A DNA stretch of 64,000 nucleotides from JAHIJO01 sp964486075 (GTDB lineage Bacteria > Verrucomicrobiota > Kiritimatiellia > JAAZAB01): NCBI GenBank assembly GCA_964486075.1, contig CAZALU010000005.1, positions 1-64,000 of the forward strand, given 5' to 3'. Position 1 is the first letter of the stretch. Each line of letters opens with the position of its first letter. Made by a program: the position numbers and the translations under genes. Under the pieces are notes generated by a model. It searched no databases. It saw only the letters and a program-made list of their open reading frames with translations, and was not told the DNA's origin. Of the stretch, positions 16,685 through 25,214 are shown piece by piece.

Positions 16685-18751
16685 TCACACCTGAAGCACC
16701 GCGCATTCCCGACAGTCCAAGGACAGTTCCAGCGTGGCGCCGGAATCCGAGCGCGCCAGTTGGATCTCGTGCGAGGATCCGTCTTGGCGGTGCAGAATCG
16801 CGTGGGTTTTGGCCAGTGCGCCGGGGATACTGCCGTCGAAGCGCAAGCGTATACGTTCCGCAGCGCCACCGGCCTGGAGGCTTCCTTCTCCCAGCACGAT
16901 GCCGCAGGTATCTGCGGACTGGTAGCGGCAGGCAGTTACAGCGGTCCCGGATTCCAGCGTGAACCCCCGGTCATCCATGAAGCGGGCATCGACCGTAAAG
17001 GCCGCCGTTTTTTTCCGCAGCGCGGCCAGCTGCCGGATGCGTTCGGCAAACTGGGGAACATCGGGCAGGGCGAGCTCAAAGCTGCGCACATTGATATTGA
17101 GTAGGTGTCCCAGCGCGAAGGCTCGTCCGACTTCATGCTCATGTTCGAAGGCGTCAATTGTCCAGGACTGAACGGATGCCGGCAGCAGGTAACGAAATAC
17201 CTCCGGACACAACCTGTTCCAGTCCCAATGCCACCACACGTTGCACACCTGCGTATTCCAGATGTCCGGCACCTCGCCCATCAACCAGGCATCGGGGTTC
17301 TGCCGCAGGACGGCCTGGAAACCTCGCGCCACCCAGGCGCAGGCGCCGGCGTGGAGCGGCGCGCCGACCGGATGTCCGTGATGTTCGGCGAAACAGTAAT
17401 CCTCCGAGAAGGGCTGGTCTAAGAAGACAGTGCCCAGACCCATTTCCAGGGCAGCTTCTGTCTGCTTGACCGCCCAATCCTGAAAGGCGGGATAGGCTTG
17501 GCAGAGGTGTATGCCGCCCGATTCCAGATAAGCCGCCACCATGGTTCCCGTGTTGGCTCGCCAGGGAAAGGATTCAGGGAGCGGGAACCCGTAACGGCTG
17601 TGGACCATCCGATCCTCACCCCATTCCTGCCAGGAGTTGTTCTTTTTTTCGACAAGCCGCAGGTTGATCAGAGCGCTGGTTTCGACGCCCAGGGAGCGCG
17701 CCTCAGCCAGGACGCGCCCTAGTTCGCGCCGACGTTCCGGCGGGTTATCAAAAAGGCCGCCCTTGCCGGCCTTATTATAGAGGCCCAAAAACGGCATGTC
17801 CCAAAGGCAGAAGTGATCCAGCCCGTGCTCGAGGCCATAGCGGACCAGGGCGGGCAGGGCGGACAAGGGCCGCCACTCCCGGCCGGTGAAGTCTTGGAAA
17901 TATGCATTATGGAATCCGATGGCATGGCGCAGGCGCTCCGGCGCGTACGGCGCTTGCCACCAAGCCTGCAACCAGCGCCGCAGGCGGTCCGCCGTGACAT
18001 GCCAGTCGCCGGAGTGCGTCCCGATGCCGACGGGCTCGCTGGTCCAGACGGCGCCCTGGCCCAGGAACGGGCGCTGCACCCAGGCCCAGCTCGGGCGGGG
18101 CACATCATCCCTGCGCTCGGCGAGATCCATGATCACCAGGTCATGGAGACGATCCTGCCGGACGGGGTAGAGGTTGAACGAGAGGCCTGCGTTGTCGCCG
18201 GAAACATCGCACAGCGGAGCATGGACGTGCGGCCAGCTGAAGCTATGCCGGCGATGACTGCGCAGCAGGTTCCAGCCCGCGCCCTTGCGGATACGGAACG
18301 GATCACAGGGCGGAACGCTGCCGCACCGGATCAAGCCGCGATTCCGCCCACGGTAGCCAGTCCATCCACCCACCCACGGGAAAATTGCCTCGCAGACCAA
18401 ATGCGGCCCATGGTTTTCAATGCTCATAGTCAGCAGGGCCTCGTCGGCGCCTGCGGGCAAGGCGACATGGACGGTGACTGTGATCGGGGCCTCGGCGCCA
18501 TCGCCGGCGCGCAGGCTCCGGAAGCGAATGTCCAGCGCGCCAGGTTTCGAGACGAACTCGGGGCGGCCCGATTCGTGGCTGTCGCAGTAGCGGTCGGTCC
18601 AGCGTTCCTCGTCAGGCACAAACACGCGGAAAAGCCGACCGTCGGTTGGATTATTCAGGTGATTCTGTCCCGTCTTTAAGTCGGTGACCTGGACCAGACT
18701 CCCATTTCGATCATCAAACTCGAGCGCAATAATGCCATTGGCCAGTTTCAT
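16685..18751 (-). CDS. Large glycosidase-like protein, TIM-barrel type (DUF6259-like)
   Basis: A 688-residue protein. The N-terminal ~270 residues are a beta-sandwich starting LANGIIALEFDDRNGSL, as in carbohydrate-active proteins that bind the sugar-ring face. A barrel follows with HFCLWDMPFLG, ETSALINLRLV, GTVFLDQPFSEDYCF (candidate acid Asp) and WLMGEVPDIWNTQ (candidate Glu). A small C-terminal beta domain ends the protein. The order resembles DUF6259 or GH36/GH114-like proteins of PVC bacteria, but I cannot fix the family. No signal peptide is seen, and no clear ribosome site precedes ATG 18751. It belongs with the two glycosidase-like genes at 9.7-13.8 kb by theme, not by operon. Confidence 0.65.
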   Translation of the reverse strand: MKLANGIIALEFDDRNGSLVQVTDLKTGQNHLNNPTDGRLFRVFVPDEERWTDRYCDSHESGRPEFVSKPGALDIRFRSLRAGDGAEAPITVTVHVALPAGADEALLTMSIENHGPHLVCEAIFPWVGGWTGYRGRNRGLIRCGSVPPCDPFRIRKGAGWNLLRSHRRHSFSWPHVHAPLCDVSGDNAGLSFNLYPVRQDRLHDLVIMDLAERRDDVPRPSWAWVQRPFLGQGAVWTSEPVGIGTHSGDWHVTADRLRRWLQAWWQAPYAPERLRHAIGFHNAYFQDFTGREWRPLSALPALVRYGLEHGLDHFCLWDMPFLGLYNKAGKGGLFDNPPERRRELGRVLAEARSLGVETSALINLRLVEKKNNSWQEWGEDRMVHSRYGFPLPESFPWRANTGTMVAAYLESGGIHLCQAYPAFQDWAVKQTEAALEMGLGTVFLDQPFSEDYCFAEHHGHPVGAPLHAGACAWVARGFQAVLRQNPDAWLMGEVPDIWNTQVCNVWWHWDWNRLCPEVFRYLLPASVQSWTIDAFEHEHEVGRAFALGHLLNINVRSFELALPDVPQFAERIRQLAALRKKTAAFTVDARFMDDRGFTLESGTAVTACRYQSADTCGIVLGEGSLQAGGAAERIRLRFDGSIPGALAKTHAILHRQDGSSHEIQLARSDSGATLELSLDCRECAVLQV

Positions 18752-18917
18752 AACATGTGTTGCCCCTGTTGAAATCCACGTTAAACATGCCCCTCGGAAA
18801 GGTTTGTTTAGTCCGGTGTATCCTATGCATTGGGATGCTGGATGTCAAATGCCGGCCGGACCTCCCGTGCAGCCGAGTTCCGGCATTGACGCGAACGGTT
18901 CTTGACTAAGCAACTGC

Positions 18918-20045
18918 TCAAGTCAGCCGCGATGCCGTGGCCAGAGCGGCAGGCATGGGTAAATATTTTAGGGCCGTTTTGGCGGGCCGGGGCACCGGCT
19001 TTGCTCCGGGGACCTGCTGGTAGGTAAACCGACGGCCAGCATAATTGCGCATGACCACTTCCCGGTCTGAAATCGATTCGACGTATTCGGGCAACAACGG
19101 CACCTTGCCGCCGCCGCCGGGACAGTCGATTACGAAGTGCGGCACCGCCAGGCCGGAGGTCCAACCCCGCAGGGCCTTGATAATGTTAAGCCCCGTTTCC
19201 ACCCGGGTCCTCAGGTGAGCAGTGCCCTCGATCATGTCGGACTGGAAAATGTAATAGGGACGCACACGGCACGCCAGCAGTTTCTGGACGAGCTGCTTCA
19301 TGACTTGCGGATCGTCGTTGACGCCCTTCAACAGCACGGTCTGCGTTCCCAGCGGGATCCCGGCGTCGGCCAGCAGTTTCAGCGCGTGGCGCGATTCCGG
19401 CGTGATTTCGTCCGGATGATTGAAGTGCAGGTTCATAAACAGGGGGTGATATTGCTTCAGGATGTGCACCAGCCGCCGCGTGATGCGCTGGGGCAGGACG
19501 CAGGGCACGTGGGTCCCGATGCGGATGATTTCAACGTGGGGAATCGCCCGCAGTCTTTTCAGGATTGCGTCCAGTCGACTATCCGACAACATCAGCGGGT
19601 CGCCGCCGGAGACGATCACATCCCTAATTTCGGGATGCCGGCGGATATACTCGATGCCCTGGTCGATAAAACGCGGATTCATTTTATCGCAGTTGCCAAC
19701 CATGCGCTTGCGTGTGCAGAAACGGCAATAGGTGGCGCATTCGTGCGAGACCAGAAAGAGAACACGGTCCGGATAACGATGGACCAGTCCCGGCACCGGC
19801 GAATCCTTGTCCTCGGCCAGAGGATCCTGCATGCCGCTGGGATCATCCAGCTCACGGATATCCGGAATCACCTGGCGGTACAGCGGATCGCCCTTGGCCT
19901 TGATCAAGCTCAAATAATAGGGGTTAATCCGGATCCGGAAACGGGCCGCAACCTTGCGTACCTCTTCCAGGTCCAAGTCAAACACCTCGGCCACTTCTTC
20001 GGCGCTTGTCAGACTGCGCTTCAACAAGCTCTGCCACCTTTGCAT
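18918..20045 (-). CDS. kamA: Lysine 2,3-aminomutase (radical SAM, PLP)
   Basis: A 375-residue radical SAM aminomutase, predicted to convert L-lysine to beta-lysine. The [4Fe-4S] motif is CATYCRFC, Cys103, Cys107, Cys110. The PLP lysine is Lys314 in the CPGGGGK loop. Asp270 (QSDMIEG) and Asp307 (VIDCPGG) sit 44 and 7 residues before it, the same spacing as the two Asp residues that hold the lysine side-chain amine in clostridial lysine 2,3-aminomutase (Asp293, Asp330, Lys337), which argues for lysine as substrate. I chose ATG 20045, preceded by GGAGG inside the end of the GNAT gene. It is the last gene of a four-gene operon. No EpmA-like ligase is nearby, so EF-P modification is less likely than beta-lysine metabolite synthesis. 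Confidence 0.88.
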   Translation of the reverse strand: MQRWQSLLKRSLTSAEEVAEVFDLDLEEVRKVAARFRIRINPYYLSLIKAKGDPLYRQVIPDIRELDDPSGMQDPLAEDKDSPVPGLVHRYPDRVLFLVSHECATYCRFCTRKRMVGNCDKMNPRFIDQGIEYIRRHPEIRDVIVSGGDPLMLSDSRLDAILKRLRAIPHVEIIRIGTHVPCVLPQRITRRLVHILKQYHPLFMNLHFNHPDEITPESRHALKLLADAGIPLGTQTVLLKGVNDDPQVMKQLVQKLLACRVRPYYIFQSDMIEGTAHLRTRVETGLNIIKALRGWTSGLAVPHFVIDCPGGGGKVPLLPEYVESISDREVVMRNYAGRRFTYQQVPGAKPVPRPAKTALKYLPMPAALATASRLT

Positions 20046-20047
20046 GC

Positions 20048-20536
20048 TTATACTCCCTCCGGTTGAAAATACTTGCAATAGATAACTCGGTCGTCGCCGG
20101 GCCGGTAATAATCTTTTATCCGGCCGGTCTCCTGGTATCCCAAGTGCAGGTAAAACCGGCGGGTTGGAGCGTATTTTTCTGTGGAAGACGTTTCAATGAT
20201 AACTAAGCGCGCCTTGTTTTGACGAACCTTGTTTTCCACATGATCGACCAGGGCTTTGCCCAATCCCCGTTTATGCTGGCCGGGATGCACCGCGATCCAG
20301 TACAAATCCAGCGTGCCTTCGGTCATCGGCGTAGGTCCGTAGCAGACATAGCCCTCAGCCTTGCCGGCGGTGTTCTCCACCACGTCAATGGTATATTCTT
20401 TTTGGTCGGGCTGGTTTAAGAAAGTGTCGATCACTTCCGCAGCAACCAATTCTTCTTCTTCGGTAAATATGTCCGTTGCGTGAATCAATTGCAAGACCGT
20501 TGCGCGGTCCTCATCTGTCATCGGCCGAATATTCAT
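20048..20536 (-). CDS. GNAT-family N-acetyltransferase in the kamA operon
   Basis: A 162-residue acetyl-CoA-dependent acyltransferase. The start reads MNIRPMTDED, the acetyl-CoA loop is VHPGQHKRGLGKALVD (~88-103), and ETSSTEKYAPTRRFYLHLGY (~115-134) gives the last conserved strand-helix. ATG 20536 overlaps the upstream ATP-grasp stop as ATGA and has AAAGG upstream; the kamA ribosome site lies in its own last codons. In organisms that make N-epsilon-acetyl-beta-lysine as an osmolyte, kamA (ablA) is paired with a GNAT (ablB), so beta-lysine or a beta-lysine conjugate is a reasonable acceptor. This is inference; the sequence alone does not show the acceptor. Confidence 0.82.
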   Translation of the reverse strand: MNIRPMTDEDRATVLQLIHATDIFTEEEELVAAEVIDTFLNQPDQKEYTIDVVENTAGKAEGYVCYGPTPMTEGTLDLYWIAVHPGQHKRGLGKALVDHVENKVRQNKARLVIIETSSTEKYAPTRRFYLHLGYQETGRIKDYYRPGDDRVIYCKYFQPEGV

Positions 20537-21579
20537 AATTTGCCTTTGCGTCTGGATTGTTGTAACGCCCACCGCACTTGACGATCCCAAAAAGTTTCAT
20601 ACGCGATGCCGGCCGCCGCCAGCGACTGAGCCCAGCCGGCCTCGCGCGAAGCGTCCGGGTTGGGATTGACCTCAAGAATGAAAGGCATGCCCCGCCGGTC
20701 CACGCGAAAATCCACGCGTGCGTAACCCCGGACTTTCAGGGCCCCGCAGGCCGCCAGGGCCAGTTTGCCCAGGCGCCCGGCCATTCGTGCCGATATGCCA
20801 GCCGGACAAACTGGCTCGGTCCGCCGATACCAGGCGCAGGAGGTCTTCCATTTCGCATCGTAGCCTACGATGCGGGGCAGATTCTGCGGCAGATCCCGGA
20901 ATATAATTTCCGAAATCGGCAGCACCCGGAATCCCGCCGGATCTTCCACGACCGACACGTAAAATTCCCGGCCGTCGATATATTCCTCTACCAGTGCCGG
21001 CTGGTCGTAACGTTTGGCCAGCCGCGCCGTTTGGCGGAGCAAGGCGGCCCGGTCGTGGACCAGCGCATCCGAGCCAATGCCGATGCTCGCGTCTTCTGCG
21101 TTCGGCTTTACGATCAACGGAAACTGGAGACAGGCCGGCAGCGCTATTTCCGGCGTCGCCAGCCAGCCGCGCGGCGTCGGCAGGCCCCAGGCTTTCAACA
21201 CCGCCTTGGCCCGAAATTTATCCTGGCACAGGAACAGTGCCGGCGAGGGATTGCCCGTGAAAGCAAGACCCATCAATTCCAACACCCCCGCCACCTGGGC
21301 TTCAAAAGCCGGGCGTCCGGCGAACCCCTCGCACACGTTGACCACCACGTCGGGCCGCGCGCGCCGCAGGCGATCCACCAGGTGCCCCAAGCGGTTGCTG
21401 ACCGGCAACAGCGCCGCTTTAAATCCGGCCGCCTTGAGCGCTCCGGCCGCCTGCATAGCCGCATGGGCCGTGGCTTGTTCGGATGCCTGTTCGGAGCGGC
21501 GTCCGGGCATGGGTTCAGCCGTGTTGAACAGAACGATCGTCTGGATCGTGTTGGCTTTCAACTTAACGGCATCCTCCAT
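20533..21579 (-). CDS. D-Ala-D-Ala ligase-like ATP-grasp enzyme (2)
   Basis: A 348-residue ATP-grasp ligase. The N-terminal domain has DVVVNVCEGFAGRP (~76-89) and MGLAFTGNPSPALFLCQDK. The ATP-grasp core has LIVKPNAEDASIGIGSD (~154-170), the adenine-site VEEYIDGREFYVSVVE (~197-212) and the Mg ligands in ARVDFRVDRRG and FILEVNPNPD (~295-318). Enzymes of this fold form an amide between an acyl-phosphate and an amine. It lies five bases after the first ATP-grasp gene and overlaps the GNAT start. A second ligase next to kamA suggests stepwise amide formation with beta-lysine rather than peptidoglycan D-Ala-D-Ala synthesis, although a Ddl role is not excluded. Confidence 0.82.
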   Translation of the reverse strand: MEDAVKLKANTIQTIVLFNTAEPMPGRRSEQASEQATAHAAMQAAGALKAAGFKAALLPVSNRLGHLVDRLRRARPDVVVNVCEGFAGRPAFEAQVAGVLELMGLAFTGNPSPALFLCQDKFRAKAVLKAWGLPTPRGWLATPEIALPACLQFPLIVKPNAEDASIGIGSDALVHDRAALLRQTARLAKRYDQPALVEEYIDGREFYVSVVEDPAGFRVLPISEIIFRDLPQNLPRIVGYDAKWKTSCAWYRRTEPVCPAGISARMAGRLGKLALAACGALKVRGYARVDFRVDRRGMPFILEVNPNPDASREAGWAQSLAAAGIAYETFWDRQVRWALQQSRRKGKL

Positions 21580-21584
21580 CCCAT

Positions 21585-22709
21585 TTAATTAGCTGCAGGC
21601 CTGGTCCTGTGCCAGGCGGCTGCCGCGACTCGCAGAATCAACTCAGCATAAGTGTAGCCGGCGGCGCACGCCGCCGCCGGCAGCGCCGAATTCTCGCGCG
21701 GATCCGGCAGAATACCCGGCAGGGGGTTCAATTCGATAATCTGCGGACGGCCCGCCGCGTCCAGACGCAAATCCACTCGGCACCAATCCCGCACGCGGAA
21801 CGCCAGCAGCGCGCTGCGGACCAGCTCGCGAATTTTTTTTGCAAGCGCCGTCGTGATTTTCGCCGGGCAAATCAGCAGGGGCAGGGGACAGGCCGGATCG
21901 TCCCAGACCCACTTGGCTTCATAGCCGTAAATCGGATTGGCGCCTTTTGGCAGCGCGCGGTGATCGATTTCCACGATCGGCAGGATCTCGTAGTCCGGAG
22001 CGTTGCCCAGCACGCCGACCGTGAACTCCCGCCCGGGCAGAAAGGCTTCAACCAGCGCCGGTTGACGATAAGCGCGGCTAAGTTCCCGGACGTGCCGCGC
22101 CAGCCCGACCCGGGTCGTCACCAGGCTATCGTTGCGAATGCCCATCGAGGAGCCTTCGCGGAGTGGCTTGACAATTGCCGGCAGGGGAAATGCGTTCAGC
22201 GCCCGGCGTGGCGTCGATGCGTCAGCGAGCATATAGGCCGGCGTGGGGATTCGATGCGCCACGAGAATGTCCTTGGTGAGGCACTTGTCCAGGCAAAGCC
22301 CGAGAGTCAGGGCGTCGGAGCCGGTGCAGGGCAAGCCGAGGATTTCGCACACTATGGGAATATGAGATTCGCGGTTGGCTCCTCCAAATCCCTCGCAAAT
22401 GTTGAAAATCAGGTCAGGTCGGATTGCCAGCAGGCGGGCATAAGCCGAAGCATCGCCCTCGATCCGGGTCACGCGGTAGCGCTGCGATAATGCCAGCTCC
22501 ACTGCGGCAAGGGTTTCCTCCGTGTCGTATTCTGCCCATAAATCCGGAGGCTCGTCTTCGTCGGCCAGAACTTCCTTCGGAAGGCAAGCGGCGGCTGCCT
22601 GCTGAATTGCTTGCTTGGAAGAACAAAGAAGTGCAACGTGCAGTAACGGTTTCAACCAGCCCAACCCCTTCCTGGTCAATTGTGGAATCACGCGTATAGA
22701 GCTTGTCAT
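21585..22709 (-). CDS. D-Ala-D-Ala ligase-like ATP-grasp enzyme (1)
   Basis: A 374-residue paralogue of the next gene. It keeps DLIFNICEGFGGANRE, LGLPCTGSDALTLGLCLDK, IVKPLREGSSMGIRND, VEAFLPGREFTVGVLG, and the Mg-binding CRVDLRLDAAGRPQIIELNPLPG near the C-terminus. The N-terminal ~60 residues are longer and more variable. I placed the start at ATG 22709: a TTGACA-N16-TACAAT promoter lies upstream and its -10 box overlaps the alternative ATG at 22730, which would then be untranscribed. It is the first gene of the ligase-ligase-GNAT-kamA operon. Substrates are unknown. Confidence 0.8.
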   Translation of the reverse strand: MTSSIRVIPQLTRKGLGWLKPLLHVALLCSSKQAIQQAAAACLPKEVLADEDEPPDLWAEYDTEETLAAVELALSQRYRVTRIEGDASAYARLLAIRPDLIFNICEGFGGANRESHIPIVCEILGLPCTGSDALTLGLCLDKCLTKDILVAHRIPTPAYMLADASTPRRALNAFPLPAIVKPLREGSSMGIRNDSLVTTRVGLARHVRELSRAYRQPALVEAFLPGREFTVGVLGNAPDYEILPIVEIDHRALPKGANPIYGYEAKWVWDDPACPLPLLICPAKITTALAKKIRELVRSALLAFRVRDWCRVDLRLDAAGRPQIIELNPLPGILPDPRENSALPAAACAAGYTYAELILRVAAAAWHRTRPAAN

Positions 22710-22728
22710 TGATTTTTTTGTGAGCGGC

Positions 22729-22756
22729 ATTGTAGGCCGCGAGTGCGGCGTGTCAA
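22729..22756 (-). promoter_or_regulatory. Sigma70-like promoter of the ATP-grasp/GNAT/kamA operon
   Basis: On the minus strand, TTGACA (complement of 22751-22756), 16-base spacer, TACAAT (complement of 22729-22734). The predicted transcript start is about a dozen bases before ATG 22709. Confidence 0.55.
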
Positions 22757-22845
22757 CATGTTTTTTAAAGTCAGCACGCCCCGCCCGGCACTTATTCATA
22801 AAGCAACACTGTCTGCAAGTGTTTTATCGATTTTTTTGAAAATAT

Positions 22846-22995
22846 AGATATTCAGATAATGCACTTCAGAAGGTCAAGAAACCCAGTCCGCATCCCTTCT
22901 AGGAGGAGATAAGATATTGCAAGCCAATCGGTTCCCCTCATTGGAGCGGATGGGGGGAGGGTTCCCATGTTGGGCTTAATTTAGAATTTTGTCCT
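22846..22995. repeat. Family A dispersed element, inverted copy
   Basis: Starts AGATATTCAGATAAT and CTTCAGAAGGTCAAG (the reverse of the right end at 1-52), then a degenerate CCCTTCTAGGAGG core and GGGGGGAGGGTTCCCATGT. The far end (GGGCTTAATTTAGAATTTTGTCC) matches 16530-16555 in reverse. It fills most of the gap 22757-23019. Confidence 0.7.
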
Positions 22996-23019
22996 AAACA
23001 GCTGCTTTTACTTTATTTA

Positions 23020-23048
23020 TTGTGCCTTGTCAAAAAGAACTATATGAT
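23020..23048 (+). promoter_or_regulatory. Sigma70-like promoter of alaS
   Basis: TTGTGC (23020-23025), 17-base spacer, TATGAT (23043-23048). This leaves a leader of about 45 bases with AAGG before ATG 23100. Confidence 0.4.
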
Positions 23049-23099
23049 CACTGCGCGTTTGTTAAAAAAACGGCCAATTAAAAAAAGGCATTACTTCCC

Positions 23100-24905
23100 A
23101 TGAACCGATCAGTCAGCGCCCGCGAATTGCGGGAAATGTTCTTGGACTTCTTCAAACAACGGGGCCACGCCCGGATTTCGGGCGGCTCACTGATCCCGCA
23201 GAATGACCCCACTGTGCTCTTCACCACCGCCGGCATGCACCCGCTGATTCCCTACCTGATGGGCGAGCCGCACCCGGCCGGCACGCGACTTTGCAACGCG
23301 CAGAAGTGTATCCGCACCGGGGACATCGACGCCGTAGGCGACGCCGCGCACCTCACCTTTTTTGAAATGCTGGGGTGCTGGTCGCTGGGTGATTATTTCA
23401 AGGAACAGGTCATCGCCTGGTCGTACGAGTTCCTGACCGCCCCGAACCTGCTCGGGTTTTCACCTGAGGCACTGTATGTTACGGTGTTCGAGGGTAACGC
23501 GAAAGTGCCCGCTGACCGGGAATCTGCGGACGTCTGGAAAAAAATGGGCATTCCCGATGAGCGGATCTTTTTTCTGCCTGCACAGGACAACTGGTGGGGG
23601 CCGGCCGGCCGCACCGGGCCCTGCGGCCCCGATACGGAAATGTTCATCGACATCGGCAAGCCGGCCTGCGGCCCGGCCTGCCGCCCCGGCTGTGCCTGCG
23701 GCAAATATTTCGAAATCTGGAACGACGTTTTCATGCAGTATGAGAAAACGGCCGACGGCGCCTATGCGCCGCTGAAACAGCATAACGTGGACACTGGCAT
23801 GGGCGTCGAGCGGACCATCGCCATGCTCCAGGGTAAGGCGTCGGTCTACGAGACCGAGCTCTTTGCCCCGATCATCGCCACGATCGCCGCCCAGTCCGGC
23901 AAGGCAATGAACTCATCGGCCGAAACGACGAAAGCCTTCCGGGTCATCGCCGACCATCTGCGCAGTTCAGTGTTCATCCTGGGGGACGAGCAGGGAGTTA
24001 CGCCCGGCAACCTCGGACAGGGCTACGTGCTGCGGCGGCTGATCCGCCGCGCCGTGCGGCACGCCAAGAACATCGGCCTACCGGCCGGGTTTGCAAAGCC
24101 CATCGCCGAAAGCATCATCGCCCAATATGGCCCGGACTATCCGGAGCTGACGCACAACCGCGAACGGGTTCTAGGGGAGCTGGCAGCGGAAGAAGAACGA
24201 TTCGAGAAAACTCTGGCCCAGGGCCTGCAGGAATTCGGTAAAGTTCTCGAGCAGATGCAGGCACACAACCAGAAAGCCCTGGCCGGACGGATTGCGTTCC
24301 GTCTTTATGATACCTACGGGTTCCCGCTGGAGTTCACGGCGGAACTTTGCGCGGAACAGGACATCGCCGTGGATCACGAAGGTTTTAAAAAGGCCTTCGC
24401 TAAACATCAGGAACTTTCCCGTCAAGGCGCCGCAAAGATATTCAAGGGCGGTCTGGCCGATAATTCCGGGGCCACTACCCGTCTGCATACCGCCACCCAC
24501 CTGCTCCACCGCGCTTTACAGATCGTGCTGGGTGAGCATGTGAAACAGAAGGGCTCCAATATCACCGCCGAACGACTGCGCTTCGATTTCTCGCACAACT
24601 CCAAGCTGCAGCCAGAGGAGCTTCAAAAGGTGGAGATACTGGTTAATGAAGCCATCGACAAGGCCTTGCCGGTAGCTGCAGAAACCATGACCCTGGAACA
24701 GGCCCAGGCCTCCGGCGCCACTGCGCTCTTCGCGGCCAAATACGGGGAGCAGGTCAAGGTGTTCACAATTGGCGATTTTTCGAAGGAAGTCTGCGGCGGC
24801 CCGCATGTCGCCAATCTGCGTGAGCTGGGAAAATTCCGCATCCAGAAGGAAGAAGCCTCCAGCGCCGGGGTGCGCCGGATCCGCGCGGTTTTGGAGCCAG
24901 GGTAA
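23100..24905 (+). CDS. alaS: Alanyl-tRNA synthetase, short form lacking the C-terminal (C-Ala) domain
   Basis: A 601-residue class II synthetase that charges tRNA-Ala. The aminoacylation domain is intact (ALRE-type start, FTTAGMHPLIPYLMG, RTGDIDAVGDAAHLTFFEMLG). The tRNA-recognition domain follows. The editing domain keeps both zinc/hydrolysis motifs: His463-x3-His467 in HTATHLLH and Cys565 with His569 in CGGPH. The protein ends just after the editing domain (AGVRRIRAVLEPG). The usual beta-barrel segment before the editing domain also seems missing. Typical bacterial AlaRS is about 875 residues with a coiled coil and C-Ala domain. Short forms are known in some lineages. No premature stop or frameshift is seen, so it looks native. 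Confidence 0.93.
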   Translation: MNRSVSARELREMFLDFFKQRGHARISGGSLIPQNDPTVLFTTAGMHPLIPYLMGEPHPAGTRLCNAQKCIRTGDIDAVGDAAHLTFFEMLGCWSLGDYFKEQVIAWSYEFLTAPNLLGFSPEALYVTVFEGNAKVPADRESADVWKKMGIPDERIFFLPAQDNWWGPAGRTGPCGPDTEMFIDIGKPACGPACRPGCACGKYFEIWNDVFMQYEKTADGAYAPLKQHNVDTGMGVERTIAMLQGKASVYETELFAPIIATIAAQSGKAMNSSAETTKAFRVIADHLRSSVFILGDEQGVTPGNLGQGYVLRRLIRRAVRHAKNIGLPAGFAKPIAESIIAQYGPDYPELTHNRERVLGELAAEEERFEKTLAQGLQEFGKVLEQMQAHNQKALAGRIAFRLYDTYGFPLEFTAELCAEQDIAVDHEGFKKAFAKHQELSRQGAAKIFKGGLADNSGATTRLHTATHLLHRALQIVLGEHVKQKGSNITAERLRFDFSHNSKLQPEELQKVEILVNEAIDKALPVAAETMTLEQAQASGATALFAAKYGEQVKVFTIGDFSKEVCGGPHVANLRELGKFRIQKEEASSAGVRRIRAVLEPG

Positions 24906-25008
24906 ATTTAGCGTCCTTCCCAATAAGATTCGCGCTGTTACATGAATTTTGCTGGGTAAGGGAAGTTGCTCCGCCGGCGTGTTTTCTCAGCCATATATTT
25001 CTAAACAG

Positions 25009-25098
25009 TTAACCCACCCACAGCCCCTCCAAGGCGGGGAGTCATCCATCAGCGGACGGACCCGTTCCCCTCCACCGGAGGGGGCAGGGGTGGGCTCC
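25009..25098. repeat. Family A dispersed element, core copy
   Basis: TTAACCCACCC, CCCCTCCAAGGCGGGG, a spacer with ATCAGCGGAC, then CCCCTCCACCGGAGGGGGCAGGGGTGGG. The long AT tails are absent. Otherwise the gap 24906-25214 holds the terminator and the poly-G run described next. Confidence 0.7.
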
Positions 25099-25146
25099 GT
25101 CATGAATGAATCCGCCATGGCTTGAGTTTGAGGTGCCCGTAAACGG

Positions 25147-25185
25147 AAAACCCCGTTACGGGGTGTGGCGCACAGCGTAACGGGG
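25147..25185 (-). terminator. Rho-independent terminator of the secreted repeat-protein gene
   Basis: Ten-base arms CCCCGTTACG (25151-25160) and CGTAACGGGG (25176-25185), 15-base loop, followed on the minus strand by TTTT (25147-25150). Confidence 0.6.
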
Positions 25186-25200
25186 GGGGGGGGGGGGGGG
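25182..25200. repeat. Homopolymer tract of 19 G
   Basis: An uninterrupted G run that starts in the terminator arm and ends 14 bases before the stop of the downstream gene. It may be a hypervariable tract or a sequencing/assembly artefact. Confidence 0.9.
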
Positions 25201-25214
25201 CAAGAATGCGGATG

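Noticed and set aside
18918..20045. KamA as EpmB for elongation factor P lysylation
   Set aside because: No epmA or efp nearby, and the tight linkage is to ATP-grasp and GNAT genes instead.
20533..22709. Assigning either ATP-grasp gene as ddl
   Set aside because: Two tandem paralogues in a kamA operon, away from mur/fts genes, make a peptidoglycan Ddl role unproven; I left the symbol blank.
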